This document shows, piece after piece, positions 45,777 to 55,469 of a stretch of DNA of 64,000 nt (position 1 is the stretch's first letter; every line of letters begins with the position of its first letter). The notes under the pieces were generated by a model. That model saw only the letters and a program-made list of their open reading frames with translations. It made no database searches and had not been told where the DNA came from. The translations under genes were made by a program, and so were the position numbers. Origin of the DNA: Terriglobia bacterium (lineage in GTDB: Bacteria; Acidobacteriota; Terriglobia; Bryobacterales; UBA6623); assembly GCA_009841225.1 (NCBI GenBank), contig VXMF01000022.1:124001-188000 (forward strand). Reading direction: 5' to 3'.

Positions 45777-47045
45777 TTAGCCTGACGGCGAAGCTGATCT
45801 CACCGACAGCCGCTGCAGGGCACCGATGCGCTGGAGTACGGGCGGGTGCGAATAGTGTAGGAAGACGTCCATCGGGTGCGGCGTCAGGTTGCTTAGGTTG
45901 TCGGCCGACAGCTTCTTCAGAGCGCTAACCAGAGGCACGGCGCTACCGGTAGTCTCTGCGGCGAAACGGTCGGCCTCGAACTCGTGCCGCCGCGAGAAGA
46001 CTTGCACGAGGACCGACAGGACCAACTCGACAGGCCTGAAAAGGAGACCGAAGAAGACGAGGCCGGCGTAGACCGACGGTTCGGCGACGTGGAACGCCGC
46101 GTAAAGGCCCTCCTGCCCTAGGAAGAGTGACAGGATCCACAGCATCGCGCCGACGTGGCCAATCGACAGCGCCGTCTGCAGCCAGACATGGCGCTTCTTG
46201 TAGTGGCCGATCTCGTGGGCCACGACTGCCACCAGCTCGGCGACGGAGTACCCTTCGACAAGGGTGTCGAACAGCCCGATGCGCTTGTGTCTGCCGAAGC
46301 CCGTGAAGAAGGCGTTCGCCTTTGACGACCTCCGCGAGCCGTCGACCACAAAGATGCCCTCGAGCGGGAAGCCCGCTGAGCGGGCGCATCCCAGAATGGC
46401 GTCGTGCAGCTCGCCGTCATCGAGCGGGGTGAAGGTGTTGAACAGGGGCATGATCCACGTCGGGCCGATGAACTGCACGGCGAGCATGAACGCGGTTACC
46501 GCGATCCAGCACCAAATCCAGGCCAGCGGTCCCGCCGCCTCGAAGAATAGTAGGACGACTGCGAGTAGTGGACCGCCCAGAAGGACTGTGAGGGCCGCGC
46601 CTTTCAATAGGTCGGCGCCGAAGGTTCCCGGCGTGGTGCGGTTGAAGCCATAACGGCCCTCGATCACGAACGTTGACCACGCCCTGAATGGGAGCTGGAT
46701 AACGGTGCTGGCGAGCATGAGGGCCCCAATGAAGACCAGGCCGGTGACTACCGGACCCTTGCCGAGTCCGCGAACCACGGTATCGAGCCACGCGAAGCCT
46801 CCCGCGAACCAGAAGACGAGTGTCACCGCGAGACCAAGTGCCCCGCGGACGAGGCCGAACCGGGTACGTGTCGCGGTGTAGCTCCGTGCCCGGGCGTACT
46901 TCTCGTCGTTGAACACGCCGATGAACTCGGCTGGCACTCTGGGGCCGAACGAGCGCGAGCTGAGCAGTCCCGACACCGCGCCCAGCAGGTACTCGCCGAC
47001 GAGGGCGACCAGGATGATGACGGCGAAGGAGTTCACAGCTCCCAC
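45777..47045 (-). CDS. M48 family membrane metallopeptidase (Ste24/CAAX-protease type)
   Basis: A 422-residue protein with about seven hydrophobic segments. The zinc motif is VVAHEIGHYKKRH and the third ligand is in HEFEADRFAAE. The family phrases FVVDGSRRSSKANAFFTGFG and LFDTLVEGYSVAEL are present. It should cleave membrane or prenyl-like substrates from the inner membrane. It runs convergent to none of its neighbours and has a long AT-rich upstream region. Confidence 0.9.
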   Translation of the reverse strand: MGAVNSFAVIILVALVGEYLLGAVSGLLSSRSFGPRVPAEFIGVFNDEKYARARSYTATRTRFGLVRGALGLAVTLVFWFAGGFAWLDTVVRGLGKGPVVTGLVFIGALMLASTVIQLPFRAWSTFVIEGRYGFNRTTPGTFGADLLKGAALTVLLGGPLLAVVLLFFEAAGPLAWIWCWIAVTAFMLAVQFIGPTWIMPLFNTFTPLDDGELHDAILGCARSAGFPLEGIFVVDGSRRSSKANAFFTGFGRHKRIGLFDTLVEGYSVAELVAVVAHEIGHYKKRHVWLQTALSIGHVGAMLWILSLFLGQEGLYAAFHVAEPSVYAGLVFFGLLFRPVELVLSVLVQVFSRRHEFEADRFAAETTGSAVPLVSALKKLSADNLSNLTPHPMDVFLHYSHPPVLQRIGALQRLSVRSASPSG

Positions 47046-47469
47046 AAGAATCCCTGCGAGGGATCCCCTACCTTACCGCCAGCCGGGCTCTCGGGACGCT
47101 AGACAAGAGAGTCCCACAGCGAGTCTTTGTTGTTGTAGTTGCGATATTCAGGAATATTCTGCCATTTACCATGCAAATCGAAATTTGCATTTTCGATATG
47201 CACAGTTCTGAGATGTACGCCAACCCCCTCGGTCGCCGGTTCTCGAGCGTTCCTGTCCTCCCGCTGGCTCTGGCCATCCGACCACGTATCGGTCTGAACA
47301 GGATCCCGACATCTTTGGGGCCGAACAGGGAAATCCATCTCATGGGCCGCTTTGGTCTGCCGCTTCGCACCATCGGCGTTGGAAGCGGGAAATGCGGGCT
47401 AGCTTCCCCCTCCGTTGGGAATCATGACGCCCAATTGACAATCTAGGCGTCACGGGGCGGGCCGTCGCC
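47046..47469. other. Non-coding stretch between the M48 and prfB genes, with a palindrome
   Basis: No convincing gene lies in these 424 bases; short frames on both strands lack motifs. Bases 47115-47215 are much more AT-rich than the surroundings. Within it ATGCAAAT (47171-47178) and ATTTGCAT (47183-47190) form a perfect 8-bp inverted repeat around a CGAA loop. A GATATTC/AATATTC pair lies at about 47144-47159. Such a patch could be a regulatory region of the M48 gene or an old insertion scar. Confidence 0.4.
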
Positions 47470-48601
47470 CTATGCGGGGACCGCAGTCTCGTCGTTCGCG
47501 CTCCGGCCCGTCTTGGAGTAGACCAGATAAGCGTGCATGAAGCGATCCAAGTCTCCGTCCAGCACCCGGTCAACATCGCCCATTTCCACCTGGCTGCGCA
47601 GATCCTTGACCAATCGATACGGAGCCAGCACGTAGTTGCGAATCTGGCTGCCGAAGTCGATGTCCAACTTGGCCGCCTCGATCTTCTGCGCCTCGGAGCG
47701 CTTCTTGCGCAACTCGAGATCGTACAGCCTCGACCGAAGCTGCTTCATCGCAGTCGCTTTGTTCTTGTGCTGCGAGCGCTCGTTCTGGCACTGCACGACG
47801 ATGTTCGTCGGCAGGTGCGTGATGCGCACGGCAGAATCGGTCATGTTGACGTGCTGGCCACCGGCCCCGCTGGCTCGGTAGGTGTCAATGCGCAGCTCGT
47901 CGGGCCGAATGTCGATCTCGATCGTGTCGTCGATTTCGGGATAAGCCGAGACCGACGCGAACGAGGTGTGCCTGCGGGCATTGGAATCGAACGGCGAGAT
48001 CCGCACCAAGCGATGCACGCCCACTTCCGATCGAATCAGTCCATAGGCGTTCTCGCCCTTGATGACCAGCGAAGCTGACTTGATGCCGGCTTCTTCGCCC
48101 GCCTGTTCGTCAGTGATCTCACACCCGAAGCCCTTGCGCTCAGCCCACCGCAAGTACATGCGCTGCAGCATTTGCGCCCAATCCTGAGCCTCGGTGCCAC
48201 CCGCACCGGCGTTTAGGGTAACGATTGCGTTGGAGCCGTCGTGCTCTCCGCTGAGCAGCGATTCGGTCTCGATCTCGTCCAAGCGCGTAGCCAGCGCCTT
48301 CAAGTCCGCGGCGCATTCGTCTTCGACGGGCTCGCCTTCGCCGGCCAGTTCCAAGAACGCCTCTAAGTCTCCGACCGCGGCCGCGATCTCCTTGTCGGTC
48401 TCTACGACGCGGGCCACGCGCTTGCGCTCGCGCAGCACCCGCTGGTTGTTGGCCGGGTCGGTCCAGAAGGCCGGGTCTGCGATCCGTTTCTCGATCTCGG
48501 CTAGCTCGCGCTCGCCAGCCGCGGCGTCAAAGATACCCCCGGACAACCCGCGCGCGGGCGCGCACGGCCTCAAATTCACGCTGTAGCTCGTCTAGGATCA
48601 T
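47470..48601 (-). CDS. prfB: Peptide chain release factor 2, with programmed +1 frameshift
   Basis: The ATG at 48601 opens a 24-codon frame (MILDELQREFEAVRARARVV...) that ends at TGA 48527-48529 in the context GGG TAT CTT TGA C. This is the classic RF2 autoregulatory slip site: ribosomes shift +1 at CTT and continue into the 350-codon main frame (DAAAGERELAEIE...). The GGGGG preceding it can act as the internal Shine-Dalgarno. The main frame contains the stop-recognition region and the GGQ motif (SGAGGQHVNMTDSAVR). High RF2 would terminate at UGA and low RF2 favours the shift. A start in the main frame would miss the N-terminus. Confidence 0.95.
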
Positions 48602-48623
48602 GGTTCCAGAGGGATATCTCCCA

Positions 48624-50144
48624 TTATTGCAGACGGTTGCGACGGCTCGTGGCGTAGTCGCGCGCGAGCTTGACAGCCGTGCCCAGCAGGCAGATCCACC
48701 ACAGCCATTCGCCGTGCCGGACGAAGCCCGTCAACTCCGACCGATAGTCAAAACCTACATCTAGCGTGTCCTGCACATAGGAAGGCAGGGCCGCAACGAC
48801 CCTGCCGGCGGGATCAATCGCGGTGGTGATTCCATCGTTGGTGGCGCGCAGGATCCAGCGCCCGTTCTCGACTGCCCGCATGCGAGCCACCAGCAGGTGC
48901 TGGTCCCGGGCGGCGCTGCGAGCGTACCAGCTGTCGTTCGAGATGTTCACCAGCAGCTCGGCTCCGTTGCGGGTGAACTTGCGAATCGAGTTGGCGAAGA
49001 CCGACTCGTAGCAGATGAACGTACCGATCCCATGAGCGTCCACGGTCGCGACTGAGATCTGATTGCCAGGACGGAACATGCCCGCCTCCATCGTGATCTT
49101 CTCCACGAACAGGTGGAACGGCCAAGGCACGAATTCTCCAAACGGGACCAAGTGGATCTTGGAGTAAGACGACAACCGCTCGCCATCGCGATCCAGCGTG
49201 ACGCTGGAGTTCTGCGGTCGTGCGCGGTCGCCGTCCTCAAACGAGATGGTGTTGAAGATGAACGCCGCCCCGGACTCGCGAGCCACTCGCTCGAGAAACG
49301 CCCTCGAGGCCCGGTCGTCGAAGTAATACGCGGATACCGGGTACTCGGGCCACACCAGCAGGGTGGGCGGTGCACCCGCCGAGGGCGCCCTGGACATCTC
49401 GAGCATCTTGGCCAGGTGTGCGGTACCGTTCTCGGCCAGCCAGCCAGCCTTGATCAGATCCGGGTGGACGTTCGGCTGGACGAGACGCGCGACGTCCCGC
49501 TGCGGGCCCAGTGCCGGCAGGGCCGGCAGCAGGACAAGCCCAGCCAGTGGCAGGAGGCCCAACAGCGGCCGCGCCGAACGCTGCAAGACCGCGACCGCAA
49601 GCGCCGCATTCGCAGCGGCAAAGACCAGCGACGGACCGTAGACGCCCGTCCAAGGCGCGAGGCGCAACGCGTGAGGCAGCGGAAAGTCGACCGCGGCGTT
49701 TCCCAGCTGCAGCCATGTGAAGAAAAAGTGCTGGTAGGAACCCTCGAGCGCAACCCACAGCGCGGCCACCGCAAGCACGGCCCAAGGCGATCCCAGAAAC
49801 GGGCCCGCCAGCACACCGAACACCCCCGGTTGGATCGCCATGACGAGAAAGAACGCGATGTACAGCAGTCCGGCGACAAACGGCGTGATGCCGGCATAGT
49901 CCCGCATCACCGCATAGATCCAGTAGCCGACGCCGGCCCAGAAAACGGCGCCGGAGAGCCAGCCGACGACAAGCCTCTCCCGCCAGGCAAGGCCCTTCAG
50001 CGCAACCAGCAACGGCACCAAGCAGACCGGGGCAAGCCAGTCCCACGAAAAGCGCGGGAAAACCAGCACCTGCAGTAGGCCGCTGAGCGCCGCCGCGGCC
50101 AGCGCGATCGCAAGCCTGGGAGAGGGCGGCGCGAAGCGGCTCAT
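48624..50144 (-). CDS. lnt: Apolipoprotein N-acyltransferase
   Basis: Adds the third acyl chain to lipoproteins at the periplasmic face of the inner membrane. The first half has about six to seven hydrophobic helices. The nitrilase-like domain follows, with the catalytic triad placed in WPEYPVSAYY (Glu), SKIHLVPFGE (Lys) and FICYESVFA (Cys). The length of 506 residues is typical. The start overlaps the lipA stop (ATGA). The lipoprotein at 5548-5982 is one likely substrate. Confidence 0.94.
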   Translation of the reverse strand: MSRFAPPSPRLAIALAAAALSGLLQVLVFPRFSWDWLAPVCLVPLLVALKGLAWRERLVVGWLSGAVFWAGVGYWIYAVMRDYAGITPFVAGLLYIAFFLVMAIQPGVFGVLAGPFLGSPWAVLAVAALWVALEGSYQHFFFTWLQLGNAAVDFPLPHALRLAPWTGVYGPSLVFAAANAALAVAVLQRSARPLLGLLPLAGLVLLPALPALGPQRDVARLVQPNVHPDLIKAGWLAENGTAHLAKMLEMSRAPSAGAPPTLLVWPEYPVSAYYFDDRASRAFLERVARESGAAFIFNTISFEDGDRARPQNSSVTLDRDGERLSSYSKIHLVPFGEFVPWPFHLFVEKITMEAGMFRPGNQISVATVDAHGIGTFICYESVFANSIRKFTRNGAELLVNISNDSWYARSAARDQHLLVARMRAVENGRWILRATNDGITTAIDPAGRVVAALPSYVQDTLDVGFDYRSELTGFVRHGEWLWWICLLGTAVKLARDYATSRRNRLQ

Positions 50145-51046
50145 TGCCCCGCAGCGACCTCTGCGTGTACCGCTTCGGCCATGTAGGAACTGCGAACGAA
50201 AGGCCCGCTGAACACCGCGCGGAACCCAATGGACATGCCAAAGTCCCGATATCGGTCAAACACCTCGGGACGAACGTACTCGACAACCGGCAGTCTCCGC
50301 CGTTTGGGCTGCAGATACTGCCCGATGGTGGCCACGTCAGCGCCCACCGAACGCAGATCGCGGAGCAAGTCCCTGACCTCGGCCTCAGCCTCTCCGAGAC
50401 CAACCATCAGGCCCGACTTTGTCAGGACTTCCGGCGCGCGCGAGCGGGCGAACTGCAGCACCTCCAACGAGCGGGCGTAATCGGCCTGCGGCCTCACGCG
50501 CCGGTAGAGGCGGGCCACCGTCTCCATGTTGTGGTTGAAAACATCGCAACCGGATTCCAAGACCCTGGCGACAGCGTCGAGATCGCCGAGGAAGTCCGGC
50601 ACCAGCACTTCGACGCGTGCCTGGGGCAGCGCGCCCTTGACCGCTCGCACGGTAGCGGCAAAATGGACCGAACCGCCATCGGGCAGGTCGTCGCGATTCA
50701 CGCTCGTGATCACGACCTGGCTCAGATCCATGGCGCGTGCCATAGCGGCCACCTGCGCAGGTTCCCGCGGATCCAGCGCTCCCGGCATGCCCTGCGGAAC
50801 CGCGCAGAAGCCGCATGTGCGAGTGCAGGTGTTGCCCAAGATCATGAAGGTCGCTGTCCCGCGCGAGAAGCACTCGTGCATGTTGGGGCAGCGCGCGGAT
50901 TCGCAAACCGTGTGCAGGCTGCGCCGCCGAAGTTCGGCCTTCAGGTCATGGACGGCGCCGAAGTCCGTCGCGGGCTTGCGCAGCCAAGGCGGCAGGCGTC
51001 CGGCGCTGTCGCGACCCGGCTCCGCCTCGATCTGGATCAGGTCCAC
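50141..51046 (-). CDS. lipA: Lipoyl synthase
   Basis: Inserts sulfur into octanoyl groups to make lipoate for the 2-oxoacid dehydrogenases. The radical-SAM motif CTRTCGFC and the auxiliary cluster cysteines CESARCPNMHEC are clear, and the conserved TSVNRDDL is present. The GTG at 51046 (MDLIQIEAEPG) comes just after the cysK stop and gives the usual length of about 300 residues; an ATG at 51103 inside cysK is possible. Its position in the cysK operon links sulfur supply to cofactor making. Confidence 0.93.
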   Translation of the reverse strand: MDLIQIEAEPGRDSAGRLPPWLRKPATDFGAVHDLKAELRRRSLHTVCESARCPNMHECFSRGTATFMILGNTCTRTCGFCAVPQGMPGALDPREPAQVAAMARAMDLSQVVITSVNRDDLPDGGSVHFAATVRAVKGALPQARVEVLVPDFLGDLDAVARVLESGCDVFNHNMETVARLYRRVRPQADYARSLEVLQFARSRAPEVLTKSGLMVGLGEAEAEVRDLLRDLRSVGADVATIGQYLQPKRRRLPVVEYVRPEVFDRYRDFGMSIGFRAVFSGPFVRSSYMAEAVHAEVAAGQ

Positions 51047-51053
51047 CGCAAGG

Positions 51054-52010
51054 TCACGAAATTCCGCTGAAAAGAGCGCTGGTGAGATAGCGCTCGCCGG
51101 CATCGGGCAGAATCGTCACGATCGTCTTGCCTTCGAATTCCGGCTGGTTCGCCAAGCGACACGCAACCGCCACCGCCGCCCCGCACGAGATGCCGCTGAG
51201 CAGGCCCTCCTCGCGGGCGAGGCGCTGGGCATACTCGACTGCCTCGTCGTCGGAGACTGCCTCGATACGATCCAGCAGATCCAGGTCTAGGGTCTTCGGG
51301 ATGAACCCTGCACCGATCCCCTGGATCGCGGTTATGCCCGGATCAAGAGACTCGCCGGAGAGATGCTGTCGGATGACTTGGCTGCATTCGGGCTCCACGC
51401 CCACGCTGAGGATCGGACGGTTCCGCTTCTGCTTGAAGTAGCGCGAGATCCCGCTAATGGTGCCGCCAGTGCCTACCCCGGACACGAGCACGTCCACTTC
51501 GCCGTCAGTGTCGTCCCAAATCTCGGGGCCGGTCGTCTCGTAGTGGATGCGCGGATTGGCGGGATTCTCGAATTGCTGCAGCATCAGGTAGCGGCCGGGG
51601 TTGTCGCGCACCAGTGCGCGCGCGTGCTCGACCGCTCCATACATGCCGTCTTCCTCCGGTGTCAGTTCCAGGTCGGCGCCGAGCAACTTGAGCACACGGC
51701 GCCTCTCGGCGCTGTAGTTGGATGGCATGGCGATCATCAGCTTATAGCCGCGCGCGGCCGCCACGAACGCCAAGGCGATGCCCGTATTTCCGCTGGTGGC
51801 CTCGACCAGTTCCATCCCTGGCTTGAGCGCGCCGCTCCGCTCTGCGTCCCAGATCATGGACGCCCCGATGCGGCACTTGACCGAGTAGGCTGGGTTGCGG
51901 CCCTCGACCTTGGCCAACACGGTGGCCTTGGCCTGGCCAGCAACGCGTCGCAGTCGGACCAGCGGAGTGCCGCCGATGGCCAAGGAGTTGTCAGCGAAGA
52001 TACGAGCCAT
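51054..52010 (-). CDS. cysK: Cysteine synthase A-type O-acetylserine sulfhydrylase
   Basis: Makes cysteine from O-acetylserine and sulfide. The PLP lysine lies in YSVKCRIG, the substrate loop in ATSGNTGIALA and the phosphate loop in GVGTGGTISG. The length is 318 residues. It begins two bases after the rrf2 stop, and an upstream palindrome suggests regulation by that protein. Rrf2-type regulators such as CymR control cysteine genes in other bacteria. Confidence 0.95.
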   Translation of the reverse strand: MARIFADNSLAIGGTPLVRLRRVAGQAKATVLAKVEGRNPAYSVKCRIGASMIWDAERSGALKPGMELVEATSGNTGIALAFVAAARGYKLMIAMPSNYSAERRRVLKLLGADLELTPEEDGMYGAVEHARALVRDNPGRYLMLQQFENPANPRIHYETTGPEIWDDTDGEVDVLVSGVGTGGTISGISRYFKQKRNRPILSVGVEPECSQVIRQHLSGESLDPGITAIQGIGAGFIPKTLDLDLLDRIEAVSDDEAVEYAQRLAREEGLLSGISCGAAVAVACRLANQPEFEGKTIVTILPDAGERYLTSALFSGIS

Positions 52011-52012
52011 GG

Positions 52013-52444
52013 CTAAATCTGCCAGTTGGGAACGCCCTTGACTCGCCTCTGCCGCCAGCGCTCCACCAAGTCGGCAAAGGTCGTTCGGTCAATCACGCAC
52101 GACAGCGCGCGCTCGACGCGATCCCACATCTCAGGAAACGGCGAGTCCGTTGGCTCGTCCGCGAACGGGCGCTTGGCAGGCTGGAACGGACCGTCGATCT
52201 GGCGCAGGATGTCGCCCACAGTGATCTGATCGGGAGGCCGGGCCAAGAAGTAGCCCCCATCGACGCCGCGACGCGATCCGAGGTAGCCGCCCTGTTTGAG
52301 CTGGGCAAGGATCATTTCCAAGAACTTCTGCGGAATCTTCTGCCGCTCTGCAATCCTGGCGATCTTGACCGGTTCGGGTCGGCCGTGGCGTGACAGTTCG
52401 AACACCGCTCGGAGGGCATATTCGCCTTTCACGGAAACGTCCAT
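52013..52444 (-). CDS. Rrf2-family transcriptional regulator
   Basis: A 143-residue winged-helix protein. The N-terminal phrase MDVSVKGEYALRAVFELSRHG and the wing segment GSRRGVDGGYFLARP are Rrf2 hallmarks. It lacks the three closely spaced cysteines used by IscR to hold an iron-sulfur cluster, having just one cysteine near residue 116. A CymR-like role in cysteine metabolism fits its cysK neighbour. It is preceded by a palindrome at 52448-52474. Confidence 0.9.
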   Translation of the reverse strand: MDVSVKGEYALRAVFELSRHGRPEPVKIARIAERQKIPQKFLEMILAQLKQGGYLGSRRGVDGGYFLARPPDQITVGDILRQIDGPFQPAKRPFADEPTDSPFPEMWDRVERALSCVIDRTTFADLVERWRQRRVKGVPNWQI

Positions 52445-52447
52445 GCC

Positions 52448-52474
52448 GAATCCCTACTAGTTTACTAGGGATTC
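52448..52474. promoter_or_regulatory. Palindrome upstream of rrf2-cysK
   Basis: GAATCCCT at 52448-52455 is repeated inverted as AGGGATTC at 52467-52474, and the core ACTAGTTTACT adds partial symmetry. It lies four bases upstream of the rrf2 start codon. Position and symmetry match an autoregulatory Rrf2 operator that would also control cysK. Confidence 0.55.
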
Positions 52475-52501
52475 AAGCCAAGGCCCGGTTCGAGGACCGC
52501 A

Positions 52502-52669
52502 TCAAGCGATGAGGGCGGAGCACTTGCGGCACTCGCTGCGCCGCTTGGCGTTCATGGCACCGCAGGCGGGGCAGCGGTTGTAGGCGATCTGGCAGTAGAT
52601 GTTGGTTGCAAACACGCCGCTACCGAGAATCAGCACCATGAATCCGGCAAGGATCAGCAGGTCAAGCAC
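52502..52669 (-). CDS. Small membrane-anchored zinc-ribbon protein
   Basis: A 55-residue gene. The GTG at 52669 opens MLDLLILAGFMVLILGSGVF, a single transmembrane helix. It continues with CPACGAM and ECRKCS, two CxxC pairs that form a zinc ribbon. The stop is TGA at 52502. It lies between fabH and rrf2 on the same strand, 73 bases after the fabH stop. The role is unknown; similar short anchored ribbons are often overlooked. Confidence 0.65.
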   Translation of the reverse strand: MLDLLILAGFMVLILGSGVFATNIYCQIAYNRCPACGAMNAKRRSECRKCSALIA

Positions 52670-52742
52670 GGTATCTCAGCATGGCATATCCAATCAGGTC
52701 CGGCCGGGTTCCGGCCCGGTGCGCTCGCCGATATGCAGAGCG

Positions 52743-53729
52743 CTAATACGTCCAGCGCCACAGCGAGACGCCCGCCGTGAAGCCCGCCCCGACAGCCGCC
52801 ATGAGGACCAAGTCGCCCTTCTTGAGCTTGCCCGAGTCAATCGCGTCACGCGTGGCCAGCGGAATCGTCCCGCCGGTCGTGTTGCCGTAGCGATCAATGT
52901 TGATCAGCGTTCGCTCCAGGGGCAAGCCCATGCGCTCGGCCACCGACGTGATGATGCGCCGATTGGCCTGGTGCGGGATCATCAGATCCACATCTTTTGC
53001 CGTATATCCGTTGCGCTCGAGCACGTTGACGCACAACTCGTACATCTTGCCCACTGCGTAGCGGTAGACCTGGCGGCCGTCTTGATGCACGAAGTGCAGC
53101 CGGGCATCGACCGTTTCGTGCGTCGCAGGCTGAGCGCTGCCGCCGGCAGGCATGCTCAAGTACTTGCCCCCGGAACCGTCAACCTCGTTGATGAAGTCGA
53201 TCAAGCCGCCCTCTCCGTCACGGGCAGGCTCGACTAGGAAGGCGCCGGCTCCGTCGCCGAACAACACGCAGGTCGCGCGATCCTCGTAATCGATAATGCG
53301 CGACATCGTGTCCGCTCCGATCACCAGCACCCGCCCGTGGCTGCCGGACGCCACAAGCTGCGCGGCGGTCGAAAGACCGTACAACAGACCCGAGCACGCC
53401 GCCACCAAGTCGAAGCCCCACGCACCCTTGGCTCCGATGCGATCCTGCACCAGGCAGGCTGTCGCCGGGAAGAGCATGTCGGGCGTGACCGTGCAAACGA
53501 TGATGGCGTCGATGTCCTCCGCCCCCACCCCGGTCTTGACCAGCACCTCCAAGGCCGCCTTTGTGGCCAAGTCTGACGTGGCCACGCCGGCTTCGGCAAT
53601 GTGGCGTTCGTCGATCCCAGTCCGAGTGCGGATCCAATCTTCGGAGGTGTCGACGATTTTCTCCAGATCCTTGTTGCTGAGGACCTTGGGCGGCACGTAG
53701 CAACCGACGCCGGATATGGTGGCAGGCAT
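52743..53729 (-). CDS. fabH: 3-oxoacyl-ACP synthase III
   Basis: Starts fatty-acid synthesis by condensing acetyl-CoA with malonyl-ACP. The ATG at 53729 (MPATISGVGCYVPP) is the true start; upstream frame is noise. The catalytic Cys lies in VAACSGLLYG, His in IPHQANRRI, and Asn in NIDRYGNTTGGT. The 328-residue length is typical. It stands upstream of the small zinc-ribbon gene. Confidence 0.95.
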   Translation of the reverse strand: MPATISGVGCYVPPKVLSNKDLEKIVDTSEDWIRTRTGIDERHIAEAGVATSDLATKAALEVLVKTGVGAEDIDAIIVCTVTPDMLFPATACLVQDRIGAKGAWGFDLVAACSGLLYGLSTAAQLVASGSHGRVLVIGADTMSRIIDYEDRATCVLFGDGAGAFLVEPARDGEGGLIDFINEVDGSGGKYLSMPAGGSAQPATHETVDARLHFVHQDGRQVYRYAVGKMYELCVNVLERNGYTAKDVDLMIPHQANRRIITSVAERMGLPLERTLINIDRYGNTTGGTIPLATRDAIDSGKLKKGDLVLMAAVGAGFTAGVSLWRWTY

Positions 53730-53889
53730 AGGGAAGTGCGGCGCGGATATGTGGTCAGTCGCTGAAGTTAACGAAGCCCAGCCGCAGACACTAGCAGATA
53801 CTATGATACTTGCACCGGATCCGGGATCTCCGGGCGCGCGCCGCTCCATCCACGGGCTGCGCGGAGGATGACGAGCAGTTCTTCGACCC

Positions 53890-55431
53890 ATGTGGGTGCC
53901 GAAGTGGCAGCGTGACCGCGCCAAGGGCGTGGATTCTCCGATCCCGACCCAAGTGGTCTCCAACGAGGAGATCTGGCCCAGGCCCCAGAACCGGGCCCAA
54001 GCGCAGTGGGAACACCGCCTCGGCGAATTGGCCACTGCCAACGCCAAGCGCACCGGCATGGAGCGGCGTGCGTTCCTGCGCAGCCCTCTGGGCCTAGCGA
54101 CTGCCTTCTGGGCGGCCAATGAGGCCTTCGGCCAGCGGTATTGGGACGTCGACGCTGAAGAGATGTTCGAGTTGGCGGCGCACGCGGAGAAATGGCCGCG
54201 CGGCGAATACTTCGTGTTCGACGTGCAGGCGCACTTCACCAACGGTTTCGCGCTGAACTTCCGCCAGTCAGAGTTCATGCGCGGCATGGGCTTCGATCTC
54301 ACCGGAGATGCCGAGGCCTACAGTTTCAACACTTTCTTCAAGGAGATGTTCCTAGACTCGGAGACCGACATGCTGGTCATTTCCGGCGTGCCCGGCCGCG
54401 AAAAGAGCCCTACCGAGGAACGCGCGGCGCTGGTCGCCAACGCCGCCAGCGGCAATCCCGTCGACCCGCTGCTAGTGCGCGGCGGAGGCATCTTGCCAAG
54501 TTGGCTGATGGCAAAGCGCCGCGAGGACATCAACCAGCTCGCCGGCGGCCGGCGCGCGCTGTCGCAGAGCAACTGCGCTCCGAACCACTATTGGGACCCC
54601 GTCACGAACCGTCAGGATCGCGTGGCCCTCAAGGAGCAGATGACCCGCGAGGTGCAGGAATACGGCAGCGCGTCGTGGAAGCTGTACTGCCATTTCGACC
54701 CGGCGCGGACCGGCCGCGGCTTCCAGTTAGACGACGACGCCACCGCCTACTTCTACGAGGTGGCGCGGGAACTCGGCCAGACGACCGTGAGCGTGCACAA
54801 GGGCTTCGCGTCGCAATCGCGCCGCTTCGGCCACCTGGCCAATCCCAAGGACGTGGAGCGGGCGGCGCTGCAGAACCCGGACTTCACCTTCGTCATCTAC
54901 CACTCGGCCCTCAAGCACGGCCCGACCGAGCCGGCGTTCTCGGAACCAGGCTTCTTCGACCCGAGCACGGGAGACTTCGCCTGGCACGAGATTCTGATGG
55001 ACATCAAGCGACGCAATCCGGGCCTAGACAACGTCTACTGCGAGATCGGCAGCGCCTTTGCCACGCTGGCGGTCTCCCATCCGGTGATGTGCATGCACCT
55101 GATGGGCAAGAACGTCAAGCACTACGGGGCCGACAAGGTGCTGTGGGGCACCGACTGCATCTGGTGGGGCTCGCCCCAGTGGTGCATCGAAGCGTTCAAG
55201 CGGTTCCAGATCAGCGACGAGATCTGCGAGAAGTTCGGCTATGCCAAGCTCACCAAGCAGGACAAGGCGCGCATCTTCGGCCTCAATGCCGCCGAGATCT
55301 ACGGCGTAGACCCGACACTTGCCAAAAGGGCGATCCGCGCCGACGCGCTCAGCACCATGAAGGCCAGCTACCTAGCCCGCAAGCTGGAACCCGACAACGC
55401 CGCGCACGGGTGGGTGCGCTCCGACGCCTGA
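53890..55431 (+). CDS. Tat-type amidohydrolase-family protein
   Basis: A 513-residue member of the amidohydrolase-2 (TIM-barrel) group. A twin-arginine segment ([14 protein letters not shown]) occurs at about residue 57; the 56 residues before it are probably either not translated or cleaved, so the ATG near 54058 is an alternative start. The N-terminal metal motif is [10 protein letters not shown], a variant of DxHxH, and further residues are [11 protein letters not shown] and [13 protein letters not shown]. Substrate unknown. Confidence 0.85.
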   Translation: MWVPKWQRDRAKGVDSPIPTQVVSNEEIWPRPQNRAQAQWEHRLGELATANAKRTGMERRAFLRSPLGLATAFWAANEAFGQRYWDVDAEEMFELAAHAEKWPRGEYFVFDVQAHFTNGFALNFRQSEFMRGMGFDLTGDAEAYSFNTFFKEMFLDSETDMLVISGVPGREKSPTEERAALVANAASGNPVDPLLVRGGGILPSWLMAKRREDINQLAGGRRALSQSNCAPNHYWDPVTNRQDRVALKEQMTREVQEYGSASWKLYCHFDPARTGRGFQLDDDATAYFYEVARELGQTTVSVHKGFASQSRRFGHLANPKDVERAALQNPDFTFVIYHSALKHGPTEPAFSEPGFFDPSTGDFAWHEILMDIKRRNPGLDNVYCEIGSAFATLAVSHPVMCMHLMGKNVKHYGADKVLWGTDCIWWGSPQWCIEAFKRFQISDEICEKFGYAKLTKQDKARIFGLNAAEIYGVDPTLAKRAIRADALSTMKASYLARKLEPDNAAHGWVRSDA

Positions 55432-55469
55432 CAGGTCCGAACAGGCCGGTACTGCAGCGGCGCGTGCTG

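Noticed and set aside
47099-47446. Short frames of 60-100 codons on both strands between the M48 and prfB genes
   Set aside because: They have no motif, no ribosome site and overlap the AT-rich palindrome region.
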